A stretch of DNA of 64,000 bases from Chromohalobacter sarecensis (GTDB lineage: Bacteria > Pseudomonadota > Gammaproteobacteria > Pseudomonadales > Halomonadaceae), in assembly GCF_023061135.1 (NCBI RefSeq), contig NZ_JAKGAN010000001.1, positions 186,001 to 250,000 of the forward strand, read 5' to 3'. Made by a program: the position numbers and the translations under genes. Position 1 is the first letter of the stretch; each line of letters starts with the position of its first letter. The notes beneath the pieces were generated by a model, which was not told the DNA's origin, searched no databases, and was given only the letters and a program-made list of their open reading frames with translations. This document shows positions 42,683 through 56,384 of the stretch, piece by piece.

Positions 42683-45600
42683 ATGCGCCTCACGTCCATC
42701 AAACTGGTCGGCTTCAAGTCATTTGTCGATGCGGTCAATGTGCCGTTCGCCGGCAACATGACCGCCATCGTTGGCCCCAATGGCTGCGGCAAGTCGAATA
42801 TCATCGACGCTGTGCGTTGGGTGATGGGCGAATCCTCCGCCAAGACGCTGCGCGGCGAGTCGATGACCGATGTCATCTTCAACGGCTCCACCGGGCGCTC
42901 GCCGGTGGGCCAGGCCTCCATCGAGCTAGTCTTCGACAATAGCGACGGCACCATGGGCGGCGCTTACGCCCAGTACGCCGAAATCTCCGTCAAGCGCCAG
43001 GTCACCCGCGACAGCCAATCCAACTATTTCTTCAATGGCCAGAAGTGCCGGCGTCGCGATATTTCCGATCTGTTCCTGGGCACGGGGTTGGGGCCGCGTT
43101 CCTACGCCATCATCGGGCAGGGCATGATCTCGCGGTTGGTCGAGGCGCGCCCCGAGGAGCTGCGTTCGACACTGGAGGAAGCGGCGGGCGTTTCCAAGTA
43201 CAAGGAGCGCCGCCGCGAAACCGAGAATCGCCTGCGCCGCACCCAGGAGAACCTCGACCGCCTCGATGACATTCGCGAGGAACTCGACAAGCAGCTCGAG
43301 CGTTTGAAGCGTCAGGCCGATGCCGCGCGGCGCTACCAGACTCTGAAGGACGAGGAATATCGCCTCAAGGGCGAGCTGGCATTGCTGCGCACGCGGGCGT
43401 TTCGGACCCAGCAGCACACCCAGGAGCAGCACGTCCGCGAGCTGGAAACCCAGGTCGAGCGCGAGATCCTCGGCCAGCGCCAATGCGAAAGCCGCCTGGA
43501 AGAATCGCGCCTGGCGCACGATGAGGTCGCCGCCGAACTGGAGAGTCATCAGGCCCGCTTCTATGAGACCGGTGCCGCCATCGCGCGCATCGAGCAGTCC
43601 ATCGAGCACGCCCGTTCGCGCGATCAGCAACTGGCGCAGGATATCGAGGATGCGCGCCGCGAGCTGAGCGAACTCGAACAACTGGGATCTCAGGACGACG
43701 AGCGTCGCGCGGCCCTGGACGAGCGTCTGGAGAGCATCGCCCCCGAACTCGAAGAGGCCCAGGAAACGCTGGAAATGCTGCAGGAGTCGTTGGACGCCGC
43801 CGACGAAGAAGCCACCACAGCGCAACAAGAGTGGGAGCGTTTCAACGAAAGCGATCGTGACGTGGCACACGGGGCCGAGCGGGCCCAGGACGACGTGCGT
43901 CGCCTCGAAAACGCCATCGCCGAGCTCGACGACCAGATCGGCAAGCGCCGCCAGCAACGTCAGGAACTGCCCGATGTCGAGTCGTTGCGCGGCGAGCGCG
44001 GTGAATTGCGCGAGGAACTCGAGGCGCTGGATCTCGATCAGGAAGCCCTGGAAAGCCAACGCGAGCGCCTGCAGCAACAACGCGAGGACGCCCAGGCACG
44101 TCTCGACGACGCAGCCGCTCAGCGCGATACCCAGCGTTCGCAGTTGAGTCGCTTGCAGGGCGAACTGGCGTCGGTGGAGGCATTGCTCGATGCCGCCTTG
44201 ACCGATGACGACGCTGCTCTGGAGTCGCACCTCGCGCGCCATGGCCTGGCCGAGGCGCCGCGTCTGGCCGAACGGCTGGAGGTTGCCGCGCCCTGGGAGA
44301 CGGTTGTCGCCTGGGCCCTGGCGCCGTGGCTCAAGGCGCGTCTCGCCACGACGTCCGCCATGGTCGAGATCGTCGCCGATGCCCCGCCCGCCGAACTGGC
44401 ATTGCTGGGGGGCGATGACGTGGCGCCGGTGGCCGGCACATTGAGGGAACAGGTCGACGGCGCCGGGGCGCTGGGTACCTGGCTCAACGGCATTCACTGC
44501 GCCGCCGATGAAGACGCCGCTTGGGCGATGCGCGGGCGCTTGGCCGCGGGGGAGAGTGTGATCACCTCTGGCGGGCTGTGGCTGGGCCCGGATTGGGTAC
44601 GTCGGCGCGGCGAGTCGACGTCCGAGGATGGCGTGCTGGTTCAGCGCCGTCGACGCGAGGCACTGCAGGCCGATAGCGCGGCGCTCGAGGCATCTCTCGA
44701 GACGCTCGAGGAAACGTTGCAGAGCGCGCGTGAAGCGGTGGAGCACGCGGCGACGGAACTCGAATCGTTGCGTCTTCAGGAACGTGATCTCGGGCAGCGT
44801 CGGCAGCAGTTGGCCTCGCGCGAGGCGGGGCTGGCGAGCCGTCTGGAGCAGCTCGACGCGCGCTCCCGTGAGCTGGATGACGATGTAGCGCAACTCGTCG
44901 AGCGGCATGCCCAGCGGCGTCAGGAACTCGAGGAAACGCGTGAGCGCTGGCAGGCGGCGATGAGCGACGTGGACGCCAACAGCCAGACCCGGGAGAGATT
45001 GGAAAATCAGCGTCGCGAAGCGCGGGAAAAAGCCCAATCGCTACGCCAGCAGGTAGCGCCTGCGCGCGAGCGCCAGCAGCATCTGGCGATGGAGCGTCAG
45101 CGTTTGGAGACGGAGCGCTCCGGTCTCGATCAGCAGCATGCGCGCTCGCGCGACCAGCGTGAGCGCCTGGCCGAAAAGCTCGCCATGCTCGAAGAGCAGC
45201 GCGCCACCCTGCGTGAACCGGAAGAGGAAACGCGGGAACGGCTCGACGAATTGCTTGACCGCCGCAGTCGCGAAGAGGAGACGCTCAACGCTTCGCGCGA
45301 TCGCGCCCATCAACTGGCCGAGACATTGCGCGACACCGAGGCCACGCGTCAGCAACACGAGCGCAACCTCGACGGTCTACGCGGCAAACTCGAAGAAGCG
45401 CGCATGCAGGTGCAGGCGCTGACGTTGAAAGCCGATACGCAGGATGAACATCTCGAAGAGCTTGGGCACGATGTCGACGCGTTGCGCGAAGGGCTCGACC
45501 CCAACGCCACCGAATCGGCGTGGCAGACCCGGCTAGACGAGCTCGGCGATAAGATCCGCCGCCTCGGCGCCATCAACCTGGCGGCCATCGAGGAATATGA

Positions 45601-46177
45601 CCAGCAGGCCGAGCGTCGCGACTATCTCGAGGCCCAGCATGCCGAATTGAGCGAAGCCATCGAGACCCTGGAAAAGGCGATTCGACGTATCGATCAGGAA
45701 ACGCGGACGCGTTTCAAGCAGACTTTCGATCAGGTCAATGCCGGCTTCGGCGAACTTTTTCCCAAGGTCTTCGGCGGTGGGGCCGCATGGTTGACGCTAA
45801 CCGGCGACGATTTGCTGGAGACGGGGGTGGCTATCATGGCGCGCCCACCGGGCAAGAAAAACACCACCATTCATCTCCTATCCGGGGGTGAAAAAGCACT
45901 GGCGGCATTGTCGCTGGTATTTGCTATCTTTCAGCTCAACCCGGCACCATTCTGTATGCTGGACGAAGTCGATGCGCCGCTGGATGATGCCAACGTGGGA
46001 CGTTACGCCAAGCTGGTGAAAGAAATGTCCGAGAGTGTCCAGTTCATTTACATCACACACAATAAGATTGCCATGGAAGCGGCCGAGCGATTGATGGGCG
46101 TGACCATGCAGGAAGCCGGGGTATCCCGGCTGGTATCGGTAGGAATCGACGAGGCGGCGACCCTGGCGGACGCATGA
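42683..46177 (+). CDS. smc: Chromosome partition/condensation protein SMC
   Basis: This 1164-residue structural-maintenance-of-chromosomes ATPase has an N-terminal head with Walker A GPNGCGKSN at about residues 32-40 and two long coiled coils separated by a hinge near residues 510-650. The C-terminal head has the ABC signature HLLSGGEKALAALSLVFA and Walker B CMLDEVDAPLDDANVG. Length is normal for the family. It organises and segregates the chromosome with ScpA/ScpB partners, which are not in this window. It is the first gene of a probable smc-zipA pair. Confidence 0.96.
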   Translation: MRLTSIKLVGFKSFVDAVNVPFAGNMTAIVGPNGCGKSNIIDAVRWVMGESSAKTLRGESMTDVIFNGSTGRSPVGQASIELVFDNSDGTMGGAYAQYAEISVKRQVTRDSQSNYFFNGQKCRRRDISDLFLGTGLGPRSYAIIGQGMISRLVEARPEELRSTLEEAAGVSKYKERRRETENRLRRTQENLDRLDDIREELDKQLERLKRQADAARRYQTLKDEEYRLKGELALLRTRAFRTQQHTQEQHVRELETQVEREILGQRQCESRLEESRLAHDEVAAELESHQARFYETGAAIARIEQSIEHARSRDQQLAQDIEDARRELSELEQLGSQDDERRAALDERLESIAPELEEAQETLEMLQESLDAADEEATTAQQEWERFNESDRDVAHGAERAQDDVRRLENAIAELDDQIGKRRQQRQELPDVESLRGERGELREELEALDLDQEALESQRERLQQQREDAQARLDDAAAQRDTQRSQLSRLQGELASVEALLDAALTDDDAALESHLARHGLAEAPRLAERLEVAAPWETVVAWALAPWLKARLATTSAMVEIVADAPPAELALLGGDDVAPVAGTLREQVDGAGALGTWLNGIHCAADEDAAWAMRGRLAAGESVITSGGLWLGPDWVRRRGESTSEDGVLVQRRRREALQADSAALEASLETLEETLQSAREAVEHAATELESLRLQERDLGQRRQQLASREAGLASRLEQLDARSRELDDDVAQLVERHAQRRQELEETRERWQAAMSDVDANSQTRERLENQRREAREKAQSLRQQVAPARERQQHLAMERQRLETERSGLDQQHARSRDQRERLAEKLAMLEEQRATLREPEEETRERLDELLDRRSREEETLNASRDRAHQLAETLRDTEATRQQHERNLDGLRGKLEEARMQVQALTLKADTQDEHLEELGHDVDALREGLDPNATESAWQTRLDELGDKIRRLGAINLAAIEEYDQQAERRDYLEAQHAELSEAIETLEKAIRRIDQETRTRFKQTFDQVNAGFGELFPKVFGGGAAWLTLTGDDLLETGVAIMARPPGKKNTTIHLLSGGEKALAALSLVFAIFQLNPAPFCMLDEVDAPLDDANVGRYAKLVKEMSESVQFIYITHNKIAMEAAERLMGVTMQEAGVSRLVSVGIDEAATLADA

Positions 46178-46282
46178 ACGACTTGCAGAAAATCGCCAAA
46201 AGGGTTACCAACACTATTGTGTTAGCCTCGACAGGGATATTGAAGGGTGATTGCTCTGAGCTAAGGGTACTACTTGACATTC

Positions 46283-46303
46283 AAAAAAAGTGGCCCTTTT
46301 TTT
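46283..46303 (+). terminator. AT-rich hairpin between smc and zipA
   Basis: AAAAAAAG pairs perfectly with CTTTTTTT around a TGGCC loop, giving a T-tracted stem of terminator shape 105 bases after smc. If it terminates, zipA needs its own promoter within the 72 bases that follow. Confidence 0.45.
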
Positions 46304-46374
46304 GTTAATCGCGCTATGCTTCTTCACGAACGAGTTTTAATCATGGCGCCAATAGCGAACAGGCAAGACGACCC

Positions 46375-47700
46375 ATGGAACTAAGAGAGTGGCTAATCAT
46401 CCTGGGACTGGTGCTGGTGACGACCATCGTGATCGACGGTGTGCGTCGGCTTCAGCGCCAGCGCCGCGTTCCGCGCCTCGACCAGGCAGCGCATAGCCAG
46501 GTAGCCGAGGACAGGGACGCCGAGGAAGAAGATCCGGATAAAGCGGCCCGCGAGGCTGAGATCCGGCGGGAATTGCCCAATGGAGGTGCGCGTGTCGTAC
46601 GCGATGCCACCTTCGATCGTAGCGAGGAGCGTGAACCGGTACGCCCGGAATCGCCCTTGCGCCAGGAGCGAATTCCCGAGGAAAAGCTCAAACCCAGCGT
46701 GCTCAAGCGTGCCCGGGGCAGTGCTTATGAGGACGATGCTCATGAGGATGATGCGCACCGCGATGACGATGCCTATCAGGGCAAGCGTTCCGGCATGCGG
46801 GGCATGAAGGATGCCGTGCGGGCAGGGGCTCAGCGTATGAGCGCCTCGGCCCAGCGTTTCACGGCCTCCCTTGGCCACGATGACGAGCGTTTGGCCGATG
46901 ACGAGCATCCGCATCATGAACCGACGCTGGAGTCGTCGTCCCGCGAGCCCGCGCCCGATACGCCCCGCGCCGGCGTGGCGCGTCCGGCAAGGGACGAGGC
47001 GCCGCCGCGTCGCCGCGAGGAAGCGCCCGCGCGGCGGACAGTGCCCGATGAAGCACCGGCGTTTCGTGCCATGGATGACATGGATGAAGAGGCCGAGGTA
47101 CCCCCGCAATCGACGCCTGACGAGGAGCCGTTGGCTCAGCCAGAGCGCGCCGAGGAGCGCATGACGCGCCGTGAGGTGGTCACCGATCACCCGGCGGTGG
47201 AGCGTGCCAAGCGTAATCCGGTACATGCCGATCGTGCACGCGAAGCCTTGTCCGACGCCGAGGAAGTCATCGTCATCAGCGTTCTGTCACGCGAAGAGGC
47301 GGGCTTCCAGGGCCCTGACCTGCTCAACCTGATGCTGGCCTGTGGTCTGCGTTATTGCCATGAGATGGGCGTCTTCCACCGTTTCGAGACCGAATCGGAT
47401 GACAGCGCGCTGCAGTTCACCATGGTCAACGTGGTCAAGCCGGGCGTGTTCGATCTCGATGACATGGACGAGTTCGCAACGCCGGGGGTGACGTTCTTGA
47501 TGCCATTGCCCAGCGCGCACGACAGTGCGGCAGCGTTCGAGGCCATGTTCGAAACCGCCATGGTGCTGGTACGTAACCTCAGCGGTGAGCTGAAGGACGA
47601 AAACCGCAGCGTGATGACCGCGCAGACGGTGGAGTTCGCCCGGCAGCGCGTGCAGGAATTCGAACGCCGCCATCGCCTGCATCGCTATCAGGCAAATTGA
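46375..47700 (+). CDS. zipA: Cell division protein ZipA
   Basis: This 441-residue protein anchors FtsZ to the membrane. It shows the ZipA order: one N-terminal transmembrane helix (LREWLIILGLVLVTTIVIDG), a long Pro/Arg/Glu-rich linker (about residues 30-290), and the C-terminal FtsZ-binding domain (about 295-435) with LLNLMLACGLRYCHEMGVFH. The linker is longer than in E. coli (328 residues in total) and very acidic in places, as expected for a halophile. It follows smc, as in related bacteria. Its ribosome-binding site is weak. A terminator follows. Confidence 0.93.
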   Translation: MELREWLIILGLVLVTTIVIDGVRRLQRQRRVPRLDQAAHSQVAEDRDAEEEDPDKAAREAEIRRELPNGGARVVRDATFDRSEEREPVRPESPLRQERIPEEKLKPSVLKRARGSAYEDDAHEDDAHRDDDAYQGKRSGMRGMKDAVRAGAQRMSASAQRFTASLGHDDERLADDEHPHHEPTLESSSREPAPDTPRAGVARPARDEAPPRRREEAPARRTVPDEAPAFRAMDDMDEEAEVPPQSTPDEEPLAQPERAEERMTRREVVTDHPAVERAKRNPVHADRAREALSDAEEVIVISVLSREEAGFQGPDLLNLMLACGLRYCHEMGVFHRFETESDDSALQFTMVNVVKPGVFDLDDMDEFATPGVTFLMPLPSAHDSAAAFEAMFETAMVLVRNLSGELKDENRSVMTAQTVEFARQRVQEFERRHRLHRYQAN

Positions 47701-47736
47701 GAGCACTGGCGTCGCGATTCTTGCCTGTTCTCGACG

Positions 47737-47784
47737 ACGCTTGTTCTTAAAGACGGTTGTTCTTGAAAACGACTGCTCTTGAAA
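47737..47784. repeat. Three tandem 16-base repeats after zipA
   Basis: Three head-to-tail copies of a 16-mer (ACGCTTGTTCTTAAAG, ACGGTTGTTCTTGAAA, ACGACTGCTCTTGAAA) lie 36 bases after the zipA stop and just before its terminator. All three start with ACG and contain TCTT in the same position. Copies 2 and 3 end identically. Confidence 0.7.
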
Positions 47785-47789
47785 ATCAG

Positions 47790-47817
47790 CGGGGCCCTTC
47801 GGGGCCTCGTTTTTTAT
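47790..47817 (+). terminator. Rho-independent terminator after zipA
   Basis: The stem CGGGGCCC/GGGCCTCG closes a TTCG tetraloop and is followed by TTTTTT. It ends 20 bases before the convergent response-regulator gene. Confidence 0.85.
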
Positions 47818-47836
47818 GCACTGACGATAGCCGATG

Positions 47837-48577
47837 TCATGGCGTCGGGCGGTCGACGGTGAGAAGTCCTTGCAAGGCGGTCATATCCAGGCAGCGGTAG
47901 GTGAACGAGGGGCGCCCCACCTGCCCGTAGTGAAAGGACTCGCTGAGATAGCCGTGCTCGGTGAGGTATTTCAAATACTTGCGCACCGAAACGCGGGACA
48001 TGCCGGTGGCTGGAATCAGGCTTTCGGTGGTGAAGGTTTCCGCGTCGAGGCTCAGAATGGCCTGGGCAATTTGCGCTAACGAGGGCGTCGTCAGCCCCTT
48101 GGGCAGCCCATCACTACGCGTCTGGCGTGGCCTGCTGGGCTGGAAAAGCCGGTCGAGGTCGCGTTGGTCGGCTTGTTCGGGTAGGCGCTCAAGGGTGGCG
48201 CGCACACGTCGGCAGGCATCGACGGCGACCTTGAAGCGCTCGAACTCGAAGGGTTTGACCAGATAATCGCGCACACCGAGGCGTCGTGCGGCGCGCACGG
48301 TCTCGGTCTCGCTGGCAGCGGTGATCAGGATGACGTCGGTGTCGCGGCCCAGCCGCTGCAGGTAACGGACGATTTCCAATCCGTTGCGGCCGCGCAGGTA
48401 GACGTCGAGCAGGATGACGTCGACGGCGTCGCGCTCCAGCACGTCCAGGGCGCTGGGAACATCGCCGCACTGCGCGACCAGCGCGACATCGTCGAGTCGG
48501 TTGAGATATTCGACGTTGAGGCGCATGACCATGGGGTCATCCTCGACGACGAGTACTTGCAGTGGCGTATCGCTCAT
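47837..48577 (-). CDS. CitB/DpiA/DcuR-type response regulator
   Basis: This 246-residue regulator has a receiver domain (phospho-acceptor D58, K108 in RDYLVKPFEF) and a C-terminal helix-turn-helix (TTESLIPATGMSRVSVRKYL). It is the cognate partner of the sensor encoded 21 bases upstream. In this family the sensors bind citrate or C4-dicarboxylates and the regulators activate the carrier genes. The 2-HCT carrier gene is divergent and adjacent, so it is the obvious target. Confidence 0.93.
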   Translation of the reverse strand: MSDTPLQVLVVEDDPMVMRLNVEYLNRLDDVALVAQCGDVPSALDVLERDAVDVILLDVYLRGRNGLEIVRYLQRLGRDTDVILITAASETETVRAARRLGVRDYLVKPFEFERFKVAVDACRRVRATLERLPEQADQRDLDRLFQPSRPRQTRSDGLPKGLTTPSLAQIAQAILSLDAETFTTESLIPATGMSRVSVRKYLKYLTEHGYLSESFHYGQVGRPSFTYRCLDMTALQGLLTVDRPTP

Positions 48578-48598
48578 GCCGACGTTCTCATTGTGCGC

Positions 48599-50224
48599 TC
48601 AATTCTCGGTGGCGGACGAAACGGGATAGGGCAGGGCGACTTCGATCAGGGTGCCGCGCCCGGGTTCGGAATACAGTGCCAGGGTACCCTCATGCGCTTC
48701 GACATGCTCGCGCACCATCGCCAGCCCGAGGCCGCGCTGGCGTCCCTTGGAGGAGGTGCCAGTGGTGAAGATGTGCGCCTGCATGGCCGCAGGAATGCCG
48801 GGGCCGGTGTCCTGCACATGTAGCGACAACATTGCGGCGTCGACGCCCATGGTGAGCGTGACGTGGCGCTCGTGCTGCGTGTCGACGGCGTCGAAGGCGT
48901 TCTCCAGCAGGTTGCCCAGCACGATGACCAGCGTATGAATCATGGCGGGGTCTTGCGGCGCGGGAATGGCGTCCTCAACGTCCAGCGTCAAGGTAATGTC
49001 GCGCTCGCGGGCTTCGCTCTGCTTACCCAGCAAAAAGCCCGCCAGCACCGGTTCGCTGATGCCTTCGACCAGCGCTGCGCCCGGCGCGATATGGTGATCC
49101 GCCACGTCGCGCAGATAGCGGTGCAGTGCGGGATATTCCTCGAGTTGCACCAGGCCGAGCATGACATGCAGTTTGTTCTTGAATTCATGCGTCGCCGCGC
49201 GCAGGGCTTCGGCGTAACGTCGCACGCCGGTCAGCTCCTCGGCGAGCAGGCGGACTTCGCTCTTGTCGCGGAAGGTCGCCACCGCGCCGATCACCTGGCC
49301 CTGGTGGCGAATCGGCATGCGATTGGCGAGCAGTGCCTGGCCGTTGATGAAGACTTCCTGGTCGAGCGAGGCCTCGCCGCTTTGCAGCACGTCCGGCAGC
49401 CCGCTCTGGGGCAGGTAGTCGGTGATTGGTGTGCCCAGCGCCGGCGTTTCCAGGCCCGCTTGATGCAGCAGCGAGCGCGCGGCGGCGTTGGTCAGGGTAA
49501 TATGCCCGGCGACATCCACCGCGAGAATACCCTCGTGCACCGAGCCGAGAATCGCTTGGCGTTCTTCCACCAGGCGCGTGATCTGGTGGGGCTCCAGGCC
49601 CAGCAGCACACGCTTGATGTAACGTGCCAGCCAACTGGCGCCGAGGGTACCCAGAAGCATTAGAAGTGCGATACCCAGTACCACGCGCAGACGGTTGTCG
49701 GCCAGGCGAGCGCCCAGCGTATCCAGTGTCACCCCTACCGAGACGGCGCCGATCACCTCGCCGGCAGCATCGCGTACCGGTGCGAAGCCGCGAATACTGA
49801 CGCCCAAGGTCCCTTCGGCCCGCGACGCATAATGCTCGCCCCGCAGTGCTGCGCCTTCATCGCCGCCCTGGAAATGCTCGCCGATACGTGTCGGGTCGGG
49901 GTGCGTCAGACGAATGGCATGGGGGTTCATCACCACGATGAAATCCACATTCAGGCGCTGACGCAAGGCGTCGATCTCCCTTTGTACGTCGCTATCGGCG
50001 GTAAAATCGTGCTTTTCTCCTGCTTCTTTCAGTACGTTGACGACACGTCGCCGTGAAGCCACGACCTGAGCGATATCGGTCACGCGCGCCGCCTGGGCGT
50101 CTTCTTGGGTATCGTGCAGGGCAGCATCGAACATCCACAACGCCACGCCCAGCGTAACGATCACCGTCGAGGCCACGAGCAGCGAGATCAGCACATTGAG
50201 ATGAACAGTCGGCAAGCGAGGCAT
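48599..50224 (-). CDS. CitA/DcuS-type sensor histidine kinase
   Basis: This 541-residue kinase has two membrane helices (13-32 and 179-200) flanking a periplasmic PAS-like ligand domain with the carboxylate-sensor motif RLTHPDPTRIGEHFQGGDEG. A cytoplasmic PAS domain (215-330) is followed by the phospho-acceptor region with His346 (ATHEFKNKLHVMLGLVQLEE) and an HATPase domain with DTGPGIP and RGLGLAMVRE. The His box is of the CitA/DcuS type (HEFxNKLH). The likely ligand is citrate or malate, by analogy and by the neighbouring carrier gene. Confidence 0.94.
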   Translation of the reverse strand: MPRLPTVHLNVLISLLVASTVIVTLGVALWMFDAALHDTQEDAQAARVTDIAQVVASRRRVVNVLKEAGEKHDFTADSDVQREIDALRQRLNVDFIVVMNPHAIRLTHPDPTRIGEHFQGGDEGAALRGEHYASRAEGTLGVSIRGFAPVRDAAGEVIGAVSVGVTLDTLGARLADNRLRVVLGIALLMLLGTLGASWLARYIKRVLLGLEPHQITRLVEERQAILGSVHEGILAVDVAGHITLTNAAARSLLHQAGLETPALGTPITDYLPQSGLPDVLQSGEASLDQEVFINGQALLANRMPIRHQGQVIGAVATFRDKSEVRLLAEELTGVRRYAEALRAATHEFKNKLHVMLGLVQLEEYPALHRYLRDVADHHIAPGAALVEGISEPVLAGFLLGKQSEARERDITLTLDVEDAIPAPQDPAMIHTLVIVLGNLLENAFDAVDTQHERHVTLTMGVDAAMLSLHVQDTGPGIPAAMQAHIFTTGTSSKGRQRGLGLAMVREHVEAHEGTLALYSEPGRGTLIEVALPYPVSSATEN

Positions 50225-50430
50225 GCGTAGCGGACCCTATGGGTGATTTTCGACCTTGGTGTAATACCCAAGCCGGACGCGCTATGCCGGATACAAGGTC
50301 GTCGTTTTCAATAATTTCAAAACGCTTTAATAAGTTGGCAAAGCTTGGTTCACGGCATGTGCGGCTTATCCTCGGCGACGTTCACGTTCTCCGCCCGCGC
50401 GGGCGGATTCCAACACATGGGAGCACGCCA

Positions 50431-51744
50431 ATGAATACCAGTGCCGCTACACAAAGCCTGGACGATACCCAGCACGCTTCGAGCGTGCTGGGTGCGCGCA
50501 TCTTCGGCATGCCACTGCCGGTTTTCTTCATCGCTTTCGCCGTCATGGTCGTGGCCATGCTCACCGACACGCTGCCAAGCGGCATGATCGGTGCCTTGCT
50601 GGTGATGATGATACTCGGTGAATTGCTGGGCTTCATCGGTGATCGCCTGCCGATCGTCAAGACCTACCTGGGCGGCGGCGCCATCCTGGCCATCTTCGGT
50701 GCGGCCGCGTTGGTTTATGTTGGCTGGCTGCCGACCGGTATCACCGACAATGTCACCGAGTTCATGAAAGGCGGCGGTTTTCTCAACTTCTACATCGCCG
50801 CCTTGATCACCGGCAGTATTCTGGGCATGGATTCCAAGGTGCTGGTCAAGGTCGGGTCGCGCTTTGCGCTGCCCTTGCTCTGTGCGGTGTTCTTCGCGGG
50901 GCTTTTCGCGGTGATCGTCGGTGCCATAATGGGCTTCTCGCCTCAGGATGCCCTGGTGGTCATCACCCTGCCGATCCTTGGTGGGGGCATGGGTGCGGGC
51001 GCGGTGCCCATGAGCCAGATCTACGAGCAGCTTCTTGGCCAGCCGGCAAGCTACTACATTTCGATTCTGGTGCCGGCGCTGGCGCTGGGTAACGTCTTCG
51101 CGATCATCATCGCGGGCCTGCTCAACGGCCTGGCCAAGCGCTTCCCCAAACTGACGGGTAACGGTCAGATGATGCCAGGCGTGGAAATCGAAGAGCGCAA
51201 GAGCACCTTCGATCTCTCCAAGCTGGGCATCGGTGTCGTCGCTGCGCTGACATTCTTCACCGCCGGGCAGATTCTGGGTGGCTTCATCCCGCTGCATCCC
51301 TATGCGCTGATGATCATCCTGGTCGCCGTGCTCAAGATCGCCAATGTGGTGCCGGAAAGCATCAACGAGTCTGCCTCGCAGTGGTTCCAGTTCGTCGCCA
51401 AGAACTGGACCTTCGCGCTGCTGTTCGGGATCGGCATCGCCTATACCGACCTCGGCCAGGTGATCGATGCCATCACACCGACCTATGTGATGATCGTGCT
51501 CGCCGTCGTGGCCGGGGCCGCCTTCGGCGCTGGGCTGGTCGGCAAGCTGGTGGGCTTTTATCCCGTCGAATCCGCCATCACCGCAGGGCTGTGCATGGCT
51601 AACATGGGCGGTACCGGCGATGTCGCGGTGCTCTCCGCCGCCAAGCGCATGCAACTGATGCCCTTCGCGCAGATCTCCTCGCGCTTGGGCGGCGCCTTGA
51701 TCCTGCTGATCTCGAGCATCCTCGTGCCGATATTCTTTACCTGA
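50431..51744 (+). CDS. 2-hydroxycarboxylate transporter family (citrate/malate:Na+ symporter)
   Basis: This 437-residue carrier of the 2-HCT family (CitS, MaeN, CimH) has both signature GGxG loops: LPILGGGMGAGAVPMSQIYE and CMANMGGTGDVAVLSAAKRM. About eleven helices are visible. Such carriers import citrate, malate or related 2-hydroxycarboxylates with Na+. GGGAG lies 8 bases before ATG 50431; a longer upstream frame is rejected. It is divergent from the two-component genes and ends in a strong terminator. A 12-bp hairpin lies within its first 25 codons. Confidence 0.93.
   Translation: MNTSAATQSLDDTQHASSVLGARIFGMPLPVFFIAFAVMVVAMLTDTLPSGMIGALLVMMILGELLGFIGDRLPIVKTYLGGGAILAIFGAAALVYVGWLPTGITDNVTEFMKGGGFLNFYIAALITGSILGMDSKVLVKVGSRFALPLLCAVFFAGLFAVIVGAIMGFSPQDALVVITLPILGGGMGAGAVPMSQIYEQLLGQPASYYISILVPALALGNVFAIIIAGLLNGLAKRFPKLTGNGQMMPGVEIEERKSTFDLSKLGIGVVAALTFFTAGQILGGFIPLHPYALMIILVAVLKIANVVPESINESASQWFQFVAKNWTFALLFGIGIAYTDLGQVIDAITPTYVMIVLAVVAGAAFGAGLVGKLVGFYPVESAITAGLCMANMGGTGDVAVLSAAKRMQLMPFAQISSRLGGALILLISSILVPIFFT
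50467..50493 (+). promoter_or_regulatory. Strong hairpin in the 5' coding part of the 2-HCT carrier gene
   Basis: ACCCAGCACGCT (50467-50478) and AGCGTGCTGGGT (50482-50493) form a perfect 12-bp stem with a TCG loop, about codons 13-21. A stem this close to the start could slow early translation or bind a regulator. Function is not shown. Confidence 0.4.
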
Positions 51745-51762
51745 GCATCTTTGCCGCGATTC

Positions 51763-51791
51763 AAAAGGGCGCCCCATGGGGCGCCCTTTTT
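51763..51791. terminator. Terminator after the 2-HCT carrier
   Basis: A perfect palindrome (AAAAGGGCGCCCC / GGGGCGCCCTTTT) is followed by TTTTT on the plus strand. It lies 18 bases beyond the carrier stop and can also serve the leftward yheU transcript, whose exit is A/T-rich on that side. Confidence 0.85.
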
Positions 51792-51832
51792 GTGTGTCAA
51801 CGGTCGATCGCACGGAGCCGCGAGTTCGGCGT

Positions 51833-56228
<4,396 letters not shown>

Positions 56229-56330
56229 GGCTCTCGGCAAGGACGTGAAAACTGGTTAAAAATTGATCGAAATTGGCTGGGCGGCGTGACGACCGCCATC
56301 GAGAAAGGCGTCCGCCGCCTCTTCACAATG

Positions 56331-56379
56331 TTATCCACACCTGGTGTGTATAAAGGCTCGCAGCTCCGGGTGTGGATAA
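56331..56379. promoter_or_regulatory. Cluster of three DnaA boxes
   Basis: TTATCCACA (56331-56339) and TGTGGATAA (56371-56379) are perfect DnaA boxes in opposite orientation. TGTGTATAA (56345-56353) between them has one mismatch. All three fall within 49 bases of the 156-base gap between yciI (upstream) and mnmC. This density is typical of DnaA-binding control loci. Confidence 0.65.
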
Positions 56380-56384
56380 ACGCG

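Noticed and set aside
42926-45037. 703-codon open frame on the minus strand inside smc
   Set aside because: It is antisense to smc, which has clear Walker and signature motifs. Its composition (Leu/Gln/Arg-rich) is what the reverse strand of a high-GC coiled-coil gene gives, and it has no recognisable domain.
47737-47784. CRISPR-like repeat
   Set aside because: The three 16-base units are contiguous with no spacers, too short, and have no cas genes nearby.
50350-51813. 487-codon open frame on the minus strand opposite the 2-HCT carrier gene
   Set aside because: The product is a His/Gln/Asp-rich shadow with no domain. The plus-strand carrier has all family motifs, a ribosome-binding site and a terminator.
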